From: Marinoscillum furvescens DSM 4134
GTDB taxonomy: Bacteria > Bacteroidota > Bacteroidia > Cytophagales > Cyclobacteriaceae
Direction of reading: 5' to 3'
Assembly: GCF_003386095.1 (NCBI RefSeq)
Contig: NZ_QREG01000010.1
Coordinates: forward strand, 89,593 to 137,172
Length of the DNA stretch: 47,580 bases
The notes under the pieces are model-generated. The model did not search any database. It had not been told where the DNA came from and worked only from the letters and a program-made list of their open reading frames with translations. This document shows, piece by piece, positions 19,426 to 27,467 of the stretch; position 1 is the stretch's first letter, and every line of letters starts with the position of its first letter. A program made the position numbers and the translations under genes.

Positions 19426-20436
19426 ATGCCACTGACAATAGAAAAGTACGCCCAAAACCCAATAATTTTTCCGAATGGTAAAGACTTTAGAAAGGTAGTA
19501 ACCTTCAACCCTGGAGCCATTTATGACAATGGTAAATTCTTGCTTTATGACCGTGCAGCGTGTACCCTGAGTCCTTTTCGTACTGCTATTGGTATGTTTG
19601 AAAGTGAAGATGGAAAGAATTTTAAGCCTGTGGGAGACCAACCTGTCTTTACTTCAGAGATGTTGGGATATCCTGAAGGTAGTGTTCAAGACGCGAGGGT
19701 CGTAAAAATAGATGAGGTTTTTTATATGAACTACGCTTTCCAACCCTATGGATTTGATTGCTTTCCTACGGGTGAAGGGGTGCCATTTTATGACACATCA
19801 AAATATCAAAACTGGGAAAAATGCCCTTATCCAATGATTACGCGTTCTGGGATTGCTACATCTTTAGATGGAGTGAATTGGGAACACCTTTGTTTTACTT
19901 CTCCGGAAGATATAGATGATCGAGATCATGCCCTGTTTCCAGAAAAGATAGATGGGAAATTTTGCTTACTTCGTAGACCGATGGATTTTGTTGGGGAGGA
20001 ATACGGTACAGACAGACCCGGCATGTGGATCACCTTTTCTGAAGATCTTTTTGACTGGTCACAACCGAAGCTACTGGCTACAGCACAAGAACCCTGGGAA
20101 GGTGAAAAGATCGGAGCAGCTTGCAACCCGATAAAGACGTCTCGAGGATGGCTTGTGCTCTATCATGGTGTAGATAGCGAGATCGTGTATCGGGTAGGAG
20201 CCCTTATGTTGGATTCAAATGACCCAACTAAAGTAGTGGCGAGAAGTAAAGATCCGATAATGGAACCAACTGAGTACTATGAAAAATGTGGATTGGTAAT
20301 TCCAAATGTCGTTTTTCCAACCAGTATTGTGGAAAAAGATGGGGTAGGTTATATCTACTATGGCTGTTGTGACACGAGCATCGGTTTGGCTACAGTAGCT
20401 ATTGACGATCTGGTAAATAGCCTATTCAATGATTAA
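19426..20436 (+). CDS. GH130-family mannoside phosphorylase (or hydrolase)
   Basis: This 336-residue protein has no signal peptide, so it is cytoplasmic. GH130 five-bladed-propeller motifs are visible: ITFNPG-like VTFNPGAIYDNGKFLLYDR; EGSVQDARVVKI, whose Asp is the expected general acid; DIDDRDHALFPEKIDGKF; LLRRPMDF; EKIGAACNPI; YHGVD...YRVGALMLD; and CGLVIPNVVFPTS. The Arg pair, Lys and His positions that hold phosphate in GH130 phosphorylases seem to be present. This favours reversible phosphorolysis of a beta-mannoside to mannose 1-phosphate over plain hydrolysis. It lies between SusD and an MFS permease, so it probably processes imported disaccharides. The exact subfamily needs a tree. 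Confidence 0.9.
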   Translation: MPLTIEKYAQNPIIFPNGKDFRKVVTFNPGAIYDNGKFLLYDRAACTLSPFRTAIGMFESEDGKNFKPVGDQPVFTSEMLGYPEGSVQDARVVKIDEVFYMNYAFQPYGFDCFPTGEGVPFYDTSKYQNWEKCPYPMITRSGIATSLDGVNWEHLCFTSPEDIDDRDHALFPEKIDGKFCLLRRPMDFVGEEYGTDRPGMWITFSEDLFDWSQPKLLATAQEPWEGEKIGAACNPIKTSRGWLVLYHGVDSEIVYRVGALMLDSNDPTKVVARSKDPIMEPTEYYEKCGLVIPNVVFPTSIVEKDGVGYIYYGCCDTSIGLATVAIDDLVNSLFND

Positions 20437-20465
20437 TGCTTGAATCAATAACCGATTAACGAACG

Positions 20466-21704
20466 ATGATAGGTCACTTAAAAAAAGAGTTTGAGTATTT
20501 CAAATCAATGCCGCGAGATATGCGCGTGCTATTGATTACCAACATGATTTACGCACTGGTGCTGCCCATTATTGAAATTTTCGTCAGTGCTTACATCATG
20601 AGGAGCCTAAATAGCCCGAGGGCTGTGATGATCTATCAGATCACCGTATTTACAGGAATTCCTATCACGTTCGTGTTAAACGGCTACCTACTCCGCAGGT
20701 TTAGTGTCAAGGGACTCTATAGCCTTGGGATGTTGCTCAGCGGAGTGTCCATTTCGGCCATGATGTATTTGCCAGAGCTGAACATCATTCAGGTTGCATT
20801 GTCAGGCTTGCTGATGGGGATTTCTTATGGCTTCTTCTGGTCCAATCGTGACTTCCTGGCCATAGAAACCACAGTAGATGAAAACAGGAACTACTATTAT
20901 GGTCTGGAAACTTTTTTCTATACCATCACAGGAATTGCTGTGCCAGCTGGAATAGGTTTGGTCTTTGTGCTTACTTCTCGGTTTGGACTGCTGGAAGGTG
21001 ATGCAGTAGCCGTTTACCGACTGATTACTGTGGGTGTCTTCGCTCTGACGGTACTTTCAAGTATTGTGGTGCATCGAGGAAATTTCAAGAACCCAAAGGT
21101 CGATAGGATTCTTCATTTTAGGTTTTCCATGCTATGGAAAAAGCTATTGGTCTTGTCTTCGTTGAAGGGGCTTGCACAAGGCTATCTCGTCACCGTTCCG
21201 GCCATATTGGTCATGCAAATGGTAGGAGATGAAGGGGCGCTATCATCCGTGCAAAGTATCAGCGGATTACTCACGGCGCTACTGTTGTATGTGCTAGGGC
21301 GTGTTACTGGGCCAGAACATAGAATTTATGTGTTTTCGCTAGGGTATGTCATCTTTTTTGTCGGAGCAGTAGTGCACAGTGTACTCTTTTCAGCTATCGG
21401 TGTGATCATCTTCATCATGTGCAAAGTGCTGTACCAGCCACTCCATGATATGGCGTACTTTCCCATCCAGATGAAAGTCATCAACTATTTGTGTGACAAG
21501 GATGGTCGTGGTGAATTTTCTTACATCGTCAATCATGAATTCGGCTTATATATTGGACGGTTTACAGGCCTTGCGCTTTTCATTGGCCTGGATGCCTTTA
21601 TATCGGAAGTGTTTGCCATACGGTTCTCCCTCGTATTTATAGGGCTGTTTCAAATGCTATCCATACTGCTTGCCAGGCACATTATTAAAGAAACCAGTAG
21701 CTAG
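20466..21704 (+). CDS. MFS permease, probable disaccharide importer
   Basis: This 412-residue protein has about 12 hydrophobic helices (for example VLLITNMIYALVLPIIEIFV, GLYSLGMLLSGVSISAMMYL, TGIAVPAGIGLVFVL, SVQSISGLLTALLLYVLG and GVIIFIMCKVLY). A cytoplasmic N-terminus carries a short basic start, and there is a GFFWSNRDFLAIE motif after helix 4. It is an inner-membrane major-facilitator protein. It starts 29 bp after the GH130 gene, which fits import of periplasmic manno-oligosaccharides for cytoplasmic phosphorolysis. The substrate is inferred from context only. Confidence 0.85.
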   Translation: MIGHLKKEFEYFKSMPRDMRVLLITNMIYALVLPIIEIFVSAYIMRSLNSPRAVMIYQITVFTGIPITFVLNGYLLRRFSVKGLYSLGMLLSGVSISAMMYLPELNIIQVALSGLLMGISYGFFWSNRDFLAIETTVDENRNYYYGLETFFYTITGIAVPAGIGLVFVLTSRFGLLEGDAVAVYRLITVGVFALTVLSSIVVHRGNFKNPKVDRILHFRFSMLWKKLLVLSSLKGLAQGYLVTVPAILVMQMVGDEGALSSVQSISGLLTALLLYVLGRVTGPEHRIYVFSLGYVIFFVGAVVHSVLFSAIGVIIFIMCKVLYQPLHDMAYFPIQMKVINYLCDKDGRGEFSYIVNHEFGLYIGRFTGLALFIGLDAFISEVFAIRFSLVFIGLFQMLSILLARHIIKETSS

Positions 21705-21808
21705 ATGTGTCATGACAGATATCTGAAACAATCGAAGCTTCCGTGATGCACATACTTCATCATGTGGCTATACCATAAAATCTATTTATCACTAAATTCC
21801 TAAAACTT

Positions 21809-23239
21809 ATGAGATCAAGAGTTCAATTTATTATTCTCTATAGCTTATTATTTTCTTTCTCAACCTTTGCTCAGGATGCAACTGCATCACGAGAAGTAAA
21901 TAATAAAGTTTTCATGCATTACATGGCCTGGTACGGCGCAGGTGAAGATGGAAACCACTGGAAAGACGGTACTGCCCAAGAGCCAATTATTGGTTTTTAT
22001 AACTCACAATCATGGTCTACACACCTTTACCACATCTTAATTTCTTCTGCGCTGGGCGTAGACGGCATGGTGGTAAACGTACGTACTGACTATGACGAAG
22101 CTAGTTTGAAAATGTTATTTCCATCACTTCAGCGAATAGTGGATGTAGATGCAGACTTCAATTATCAGATTGCAGTTAGCTATGACGACCAGGACATGAC
22201 CATTGAGTCTGTAAAAGAGGAATTGGCGGTGCTCAGAGATGACATAATTGGTACTACAGATCATTATCTACATGCCGGTGATGATCCCGTAATATTCATA
22301 TGGAACTATGACGGCTTCCTTTCGTCAGAAGATTATCGTGAGGCTGTGTCAGCTACATTTCCTACGAAGAATGCGGTACTGTTGAGAAATGAAATTGATT
22401 TTAACACGACCAAAGAAGCAATAGACTCTTATTATCCGTGGGTTCAGGGTTTTGATGATGAGGGTACCAACTGGGGTGAAGGATACTTGGATTGGTACTA
22501 CCGTACCTTGCAAATACGGGAAGATATTGCCTTTTCAACAGGGGGTGTTTGGGCTGGATTTGATGATAGAGCGGCAAGCTGGGGGCAAAATAGATGGATT
22601 GATCGAAAAGATGGTGAAACGCTACAGCAGACATGGGATTTGATCCATAAGTATCAGGAGGAGAGTGCAATCAAATGGGTGATTCTAGAAACATGGAATG
22701 ACTGGAACGAAGGAACGGAGCTCGAGCCCAGTAAGGAACATGGTTTTGCTTATGCTACCAAATCAGCTGAAAATATAGCAGCATTTAAGGATACCACTTA
22801 CGTCGTGAATGACAGCTTGTTTTCAGCAGCTACCAAACTCTATTTTGCTGCGGAAATGATAGAAACAGGTGAGCGAGACTCAGCTACGTTCTATGGTTTT
22901 TTACAAGATGCTATAGGTAGTTTTATCGATAGGGATGCTAAAGGAGCACTTACTTCTTTGGACCAGATAATAAACCCGGTAGTTGCTTTGGCAAGCAGCC
23001 AGGAGTTGGTAGTTCCTGAAATTTACCCAAATCCGTCATTTGGACTGGTCAATATACCTTTACCAAACGAAAAGGCAGAAGTAACAATACATGATTTTGC
23101 TGGAAAGAAAGTGTATACACAAGTGGTAGATCCTGCTCAGAAAGCTATTCAATGGAATGCGTCTGGTGCTCAGGGACTTTATCTCATTGAGATTACCACC
23201 CAAACGCAAAAATCTGTACAAAGATTAATCGTACAATAA
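21809..23239 (+). CDS. GH71/99-like glycoside hydrolase with T9SS tail (paralogue 2)
   Basis: This 476-residue protein has a Sec signal peptide ending FSTFAQ and a GH71/99-like domain (~30-380). Motifs are VFMHYMAWYGAGEDGNHW, GFYNSQSWSTHLYHILI, GVDGMVVNVRTDYD, GVWAGFDDRAASWGQNRWID and ETWNDWNEGTELEP (D298 and E301 at the catalytic positions). The C-terminal T9SS sorting domain (~405-476) contains IYPNPSFGLVNIP and GLYLIEITTQ. Unlike its two paralogues it is not a lipoprotein, so it should reach the cell surface or medium through the T9SS. It lies 104 bp after the MFS gene, with no motif of the AGTATCA type in the gap, and 7 bp before paralogue 3. Confidence 0.85.
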   Translation: MRSRVQFIILYSLLFSFSTFAQDATASREVNNKVFMHYMAWYGAGEDGNHWKDGTAQEPIIGFYNSQSWSTHLYHILISSALGVDGMVVNVRTDYDEASLKMLFPSLQRIVDVDADFNYQIAVSYDDQDMTIESVKEELAVLRDDIIGTTDHYLHAGDDPVIFIWNYDGFLSSEDYREAVSATFPTKNAVLLRNEIDFNTTKEAIDSYYPWVQGFDDEGTNWGEGYLDWYYRTLQIREDIAFSTGGVWAGFDDRAASWGQNRWIDRKDGETLQQTWDLIHKYQEESAIKWVILETWNDWNEGTELEPSKEHGFAYATKSAENIAAFKDTTYVVNDSLFSAATKLYFAAEMIETGERDSATFYGFLQDAIGSFIDRDAKGALTSLDQIINPVVALASSQELVVPEIYPNPSFGLVNIPLPNEKAEVTIHDFAGKKVYTQVVDPAQKAIQWNASGAQGLYLIEITTQTQKSVQRLIVQ

Positions 23240-23246
23240 AGCTTTT

Positions 23247-24446
23247 ATGATTAGAAAATATGGATTTTGGTTCGTTTTACTGACGATTTTGATTCTCTCT
23301 TGTGAGCCAAAATCAAATTCATCAATGACCGTGCCTAACACACCCAAGACTGTCATTCATTACATGGGGTGGTACAGCGATACACATGAAGGGGTAGACT
23401 CCATGAGGCACTGGAAACACGGTACCGCCAACCGTCCATTGCTAGGGCACTACAATTCGCACAATAAGTCGGTGATATTGTGTCACATGATGTGGAGCTG
23501 GGCAGCAGGTATTGATGCTGTGGTGGTGAATGTGAAGGATGAGTATGATCGGCAAACCCTGCTCAAGGTGCAAGAGGTTATTGCAGAATTAAGGTTGATT
23601 TCTGGAGGTCTTTTTGACCTCCAGTCAGCCATTAGTTTTGATGATCAGGGATTCGATTTGGAACCTCCTCTTGACACTGCTTTGCGGAAGATTACGCAGT
23701 TCAAAATGGTGAACTATAAAAACAACGATGCCTACCTTACTTATGAGGGCAAACCGGTCATATTTTCGTTTGATTATCCACATAAGTTTTTAACAGCCGA
23801 GACCTTGCGTGCTAGCCTCGATCAGGTTTTTGGTGATCGTGGTGCCTTGCTTGTTTGGAATACCTTCGGCGAAGGTGAAAACACCCAGGATTATGTTGAT
23901 GCGTTTTATCCGTGGGTTCAGCCAGGTGGGCCATGGGAAGCATCCGGGCTCAATTGGGGCGCGGACTACCTCGATTATTTCTACCAGGAGGTGGATCGCT
24001 TTGATATTTCAACGCATCGATTCGTTGGAGGTGGAGTATGGCCAGGGTTTGACGATCGCAATAATGTTTCCTGGGGAGGAAATCGACTCATTGCCCGTCA
24101 GGGTGGAGGAGTTTATGATTCTACCTGGCAGTATATTTCGAATTACTCCGGGACATTACCCATGGCATATGTAATGGTGGAAACCTGGAACGATTGGAAT
24201 GAAGGAACAGAAGTAGAACCAAGCGTAGAGCATGGATATCAGTATATTCTGCAGACTGAGAAAAATATCCTTAGACTGGTGGGAAAAGGATTTGTGCCTG
24301 ATACCAGTAAGTACGAGCTGGCTAAAAAGCTAAGCGAAGTATCACAAACGCTTTCAAACCCGAAAGATTCATTAACAATGGTACATCTGTTAAATCAATA
24401 TTTCAAGGAGGAGTTTGAAGTTGTCAGAGATCAATTGGAGCAATGA
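23247..24446 (+). CDS. GH71/99-like glycoside hydrolase, lipoprotein (paralogue 3)
   Basis: This 399-residue protein has a lipobox (LTILILSC, Cys about 19). The GH71/99-like domain contains VIHYMGWYSD, RHWKHGTANRPLLGHYNSH, GIDAVVVNVKDEYD, GGVWPGFDDRNNVSWGGNRLI and ETWNDWNEGTEVEP (D316 and E319 at the catalytic positions). It is the most divergent of the three: the SQSW(A/S)THLYH segment of the others is SHNKSVILCHMMW here, so its specificity may differ. It is the last gene of the SusC operon; two terminators follow. Confidence 0.83.
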   Translation: MIRKYGFWFVLLTILILSCEPKSNSSMTVPNTPKTVIHYMGWYSDTHEGVDSMRHWKHGTANRPLLGHYNSHNKSVILCHMMWSWAAGIDAVVVNVKDEYDRQTLLKVQEVIAELRLISGGLFDLQSAISFDDQGFDLEPPLDTALRKITQFKMVNYKNNDAYLTYEGKPVIFSFDYPHKFLTAETLRASLDQVFGDRGALLVWNTFGEGENTQDYVDAFYPWVQPGGPWEASGLNWGADYLDYFYQEVDRFDISTHRFVGGGVWPGFDDRNNVSWGGNRLIARQGGGVYDSTWQYISNYSGTLPMAYVMVETWNDWNEGTEVEPSVEHGYQYILQTEKNILRLVGKGFVPDTSKYELAKKLSEVSQTLSNPKDSLTMVHLLNQYFKEEFEVVRDQLEQ

Positions 24447-24559
24447 TCAACACCTTATTAAAACAACCAACAGTAGTCTTTATGAATGCTTGTCGGACGG
24501 TATTATTACTTCTTAAGGTAAATGAAACTAAGGCAGGATTTATCAAAATGATGAATCCA

Positions 24560-24595
24560 GGGCGACCCAAGGGGTCGCCCATTATTATGTTTTTC
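24560..24595 (+). terminator. Terminator hairpin of the SusC operon
   Basis: A 9-bp GC-rich stem, GGGCGACCC (24560-24568) with GGGTCGCCC (24572-24580), has a 3-nt loop. It is followed by ATTATTATGTTTTTC. It lies 114 bp after paralogue 3. Confidence 0.75.
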
Positions 24596-24611
24596 AGGTA
24601 TTGCATCACAC

Positions 24612-24650
24612 AAAAACACCTCCTTCCTTTCTCAGGTTGGAGGTGTTTTT
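24612..24650. terminator. Bidirectional terminator between convergent operons
   Basis: A 12-bp stem, AAAAACACCTCC (24612-24623) with GGAGGTGTTTTT (24639-24650), has A- and T-runs on its two sides, so it can stop transcription in both directions. Its ACACCTCC core equals that of the terminator at 11491. Confidence 0.85.
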
Positions 24651-24699
24651 TTGATTGAAAGAAAAGGCTACTGAGGTGAGTCAGTAACCAGGGGGTATT

Positions 24700-26073
24700 T
24701 TAAGCTTCTACCAGTTCCTTACTCACAACTGGCTCGTTGATTTCTTCAGGTGACGCTTTCTTTTTTGATCTCGCTGTGAAGCCGTAATAGCCTACCACCA
24801 GCATGCAGATCATCGGTAGGATAAATGAAAAGTTGATTTCGGGAATATAGCCGAGGATACTCAGGTCATCGAATCCATCACCACCCCAGTCGAGCATGGC
24901 GCCCTGCACCACCGGCATGAGCGCACCTCCTACGATGGCCATCACCAGGCCGGCCGAAGCGATTTTGGCTTCATCGCCCATGTCCTTGAGGGCAATGCCG
25001 TAGATCGTAGGAAACATGATGGACATAAACACTGAAATGCCTACCAGTGAGATGAGCCCCGCAATACCAGGAAGCAATATGGCTCCTGCGCTACAAATGG
25101 CACCGCCCAGTCCAAAAAGCATGAGAATACGAGCCGGTGAAGACCTGCGCATAAGCACCGTACCTATCCACCGCCCGGAAAGGAACAGCACCATGGCTGC
25201 CACATTGAAATTGGTGGCCGTCAGATTGGAGCCCGTATTTGCGTTGAGGTTGTCTACATATTGAAATACATACGTCCAGCACATGATCTGTGAGCCTACA
25301 CATGCTGCCTGGGCCAGTACCCCTAGTTTGTAGTTTTTGTTGGCAAAGAGTTTTTTGAAGGCATCCGGTAGACTAATTTTTTGCTCCTCTGGAGTTTTAG
25401 GGATTTTGGTAAACAATACAATGGCCATGATCACCAGCACCAGCATGCCTAACGTGATATAAGGAATACTAATAATCCCAAGGTCGTTTTCGCGTACTGC
25501 GGCCAGCTCTGTAGCAGTAAGTGCCTGATAAGCCTCAGCCGTATAGTCGTCGGAGCGCAGCAGCTGCAGCACAAACACCTGAGCGATGATCATCCCGGTG
25601 AGCGACCCGATGGGGTTAAACGCCTGCGCCAGGTTAAGGCGGCGGGTGGCCGTTTCTTTGTCGCCGAGGGCTAGTATGAGCGGATTGGCTGTCGTTTCCA
25701 AAAAGGCCAGGCCGCAGGTAAGCACCCATAGCGAAATCAGGAAGAAGTTGTATTCTTCATACCTGGCTGCCGGATAAAACATAAACGCACCAATAGCATA
25801 CAGCAGCAAACCCAGGACAATGCCCGACTTATAGCTGTATTTGCGGATAAAAAGCGATGCTGGCAGCGCCATGAAGAAGTAACCGAAGTAGAAAGCAAAC
25901 TGCACCAGCGATGCCTGCACGTTGGAGAGTTCGGGCATCACCTTTTTAAATGCCGACACCATCGGGTTGGTGAGGTCATTGGCTATGCCCCAGAGGGCAA
26001 ACAGCGAGGTGATGATGATAAATGGGAAGAGCAGCTCCTTGCTGACTACTGGTTTTTTACGTGATTGACTCAT
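24700..26073 (-). CDS. FucP-like sugar MFS permease
   Basis: This 457-residue protein has 12 predicted helices. N-terminal motifs of the fucose/glucose-galactose permease group are clear: SLFALWGIANDLTNPMVSAF, ASLVQFAFYFGYFFMALPAS, FLETTANPLILALGD and RRLNLAQAFNPIGSLTG. It is an inner-membrane proton-linked sugar importer by family; the actual sugar is unknown. It is last in a minus-strand operon behind DUF1552 (29 bp apart). The pairing of a sugar permease with PSD1/DUF1552 proteins suggests, without proof, that these act in carbohydrate metabolism. Confidence 0.92.
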   Translation of the reverse strand: MSQSRKKPVVSKELLFPFIIITSLFALWGIANDLTNPMVSAFKKVMPELSNVQASLVQFAFYFGYFFMALPASLFIRKYSYKSGIVLGLLLYAIGAFMFYPAARYEEYNFFLISLWVLTCGLAFLETTANPLILALGDKETATRRLNLAQAFNPIGSLTGMIIAQVFVLQLLRSDDYTAEAYQALTATELAAVRENDLGIISIPYITLGMLVLVIMAIVLFTKIPKTPEEQKISLPDAFKKLFANKNYKLGVLAQAACVGSQIMCWTYVFQYVDNLNANTGSNLTATNFNVAAMVLFLSGRWIGTVLMRRSSPARILMLFGLGGAICSAGAILLPGIAGLISLVGISVFMSIMFPTIYGIALKDMGDEAKIASAGLVMAIVGGALMPVVQGAMLDWGGDGFDDLSILGYIPEINFSFILPMICMLVVGYYGFTARSKKKASPEEINEPVVSKELVEA

Positions 26074-26102
26074 TTAGCTATAGATGAATTGTTGTTGATA
26101 GG

Positions 26103-27455
26103 TTATGAAGGAAAAATCGCTGGTAGTGGGCCTGTGCTGTCGGCAAAACTGGTGGTAGGCAGCCCTACGGTGTTGAGCATGCTCACAAACAGGTTGGACA
26201 GGTACACATGATCTGGATCAAATGTGGTGTAGCTACCATGCTTGAGGCCCATGTTTTTTCCCCCTGCCAGCACTAGCGGGCAATTGTTGGCATTATGTGT
26301 AGAGCTGCACGCACTGCCGTACAGCACAATGGTATTGTCTAGCAACGAGCCATGTTCATCCTGGGTGTTTTTCATTTGCTCCAGGAAGTAGGCAAACTGT
26401 CTCGTTAACCACTGGTCATATTGTCCCCAGCGTTCAGAGTGGCCGGTGGTTTTGTCATGCGAAATGCTGTGGTGTCCGCTCAGGTTCAGGGCCAGTTTTG
26501 GGAAGTTGTCCCCCAGTCCCATGCCGTCTTCGCGAGCCATCATAAAGGTCATCACCCGTGTGAGGTCTAGCTGAAAGCCCAGCACCATCAGGTCTATGGT
26601 AGACCGCAGGTAGGCTTCCGGATCCACACTAGCATCGGGATTTAAGTTAAGCTTAGACGCATCAAATTCTTTCAGTGGTACATCCAGCCACTTTTCATTG
26701 CGTATGACCTGCTCTTCCACGCGGTTGAGAGACGTCATGTACTCGTCGAGCTTTGACCGGTCATTGTAGCCTAGCTTGTTTTTGAGGCTCTTGCTGTCTT
26801 CCAGTACCAGGTCTACAATCTTCTTGCCTTTTTGCAGGCTTTTTCGGCGCTCAGCCGTTGTGCCCCCGCCATTTGGCGAAAAGTAGCGCTCAAAGATCTC
26901 TCGCTGGCGATGCTCCGAAGGAATGGCCACACCACGCGAGTCATAGGACAGGGTGGAGGCTCGGGACTTATAGCCTACACCACCATCGGTAGACAGGCTC
27001 AAAAACGGTATTCGCGTGTATTTGCTAAGATGACGTGCCGCTACCTGATCCACGGATATGTTGTTGAGGTAGGCGCTGCCTCGCAGGTCACCGGCCGTGA
27101 GCCAGGTATCTCCTGCGATATGCCCTAGTACCTGACGGCTGAGTGGATGGCTCAGTCCACCAAGTATGGAAAAATCGTCACGAAATGGTTCCAGAGGTTT
27201 TAGGGACTTATTGAGCGTATAATCTCGTCCTTCTGTGTGCGGAAACCAGTTCCAATCTCTTGCAGCAGGGTTGTCATCTCCCACGATGCTTACCCCATTC
27301 GGGAAATACAAAAAGCACAGGCGTTTAGGCGCCTGGCCAGTGGCAAACCGTGAGAGCTTGTCCATACCCATACTTTCCAGGTAGGGCAGCATACATACTG
27401 CTCCCATGCCTTTCAGAAATGTTCGTCGATCGAGGTGCCAGGATTTTCTTTTCAT
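26103..27455 (-). CDS. DUF1552 protein with Tat signal
   Basis: This 450-residue protein begins with a twin-arginine export signal (DRRTFLKGMGAVCMLPYLES). The body matches DUF1552 family text: RLCFLYFPNGV, WNWFPHTEGRDYTLNKSLKP, ILGGLSHP, SVDQVAARHL, YNDRSKLDEYMTSL and GLGDNFPKLALNLSGHHSISH. The C-terminal half has alkaline-phosphatase-superfamily flavour (NTIVLYGSACSSTHNANNCP, VLAGGKN). Such proteins are folded before export and are almost always encoded next to DUF1592/DUF1588 cytochrome proteins, as here (12 bp downstream of one). The molecular function is unknown. Confidence 0.93.
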   Translation of the reverse strand: MKRKSWHLDRRTFLKGMGAVCMLPYLESMGMDKLSRFATGQAPKRLCFLYFPNGVSIVGDDNPAARDWNWFPHTEGRDYTLNKSLKPLEPFRDDFSILGGLSHPLSRQVLGHIAGDTWLTAGDLRGSAYLNNISVDQVAARHLSKYTRIPFLSLSTDGGVGYKSRASTLSYDSRGVAIPSEHRQREIFERYFSPNGGGTTAERRKSLQKGKKIVDLVLEDSKSLKNKLGYNDRSKLDEYMTSLNRVEEQVIRNEKWLDVPLKEFDASKLNLNPDASVDPEAYLRSTIDLMVLGFQLDLTRVMTFMMAREDGMGLGDNFPKLALNLSGHHSISHDKTTGHSERWGQYDQWLTRQFAYFLEQMKNTQDEHGSLLDNTIVLYGSACSSTHNANNCPLVLAGGKNMGLKHGSYTTFDPDHVYLSNLFVSMLNTVGLPTTSFADSTGPLPAIFPS

Positions 27456-27467
27456 GGTTTCGTTGTT

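Noticed and set aside
21705-21808. Separate promoter before GH71/99 paralogue 2
   Set aside because: The 104-bp gap holds no AGTATCA sites and no clear TAnnTTTG element, so read-through from the susC promoter is simpler.
24338-24344. AGTATCA motif inside GH71/99 paralogue 3
   Set aside because: A single copy within coding sequence, without the 33+21 spacing or a -7 box; likely chance.
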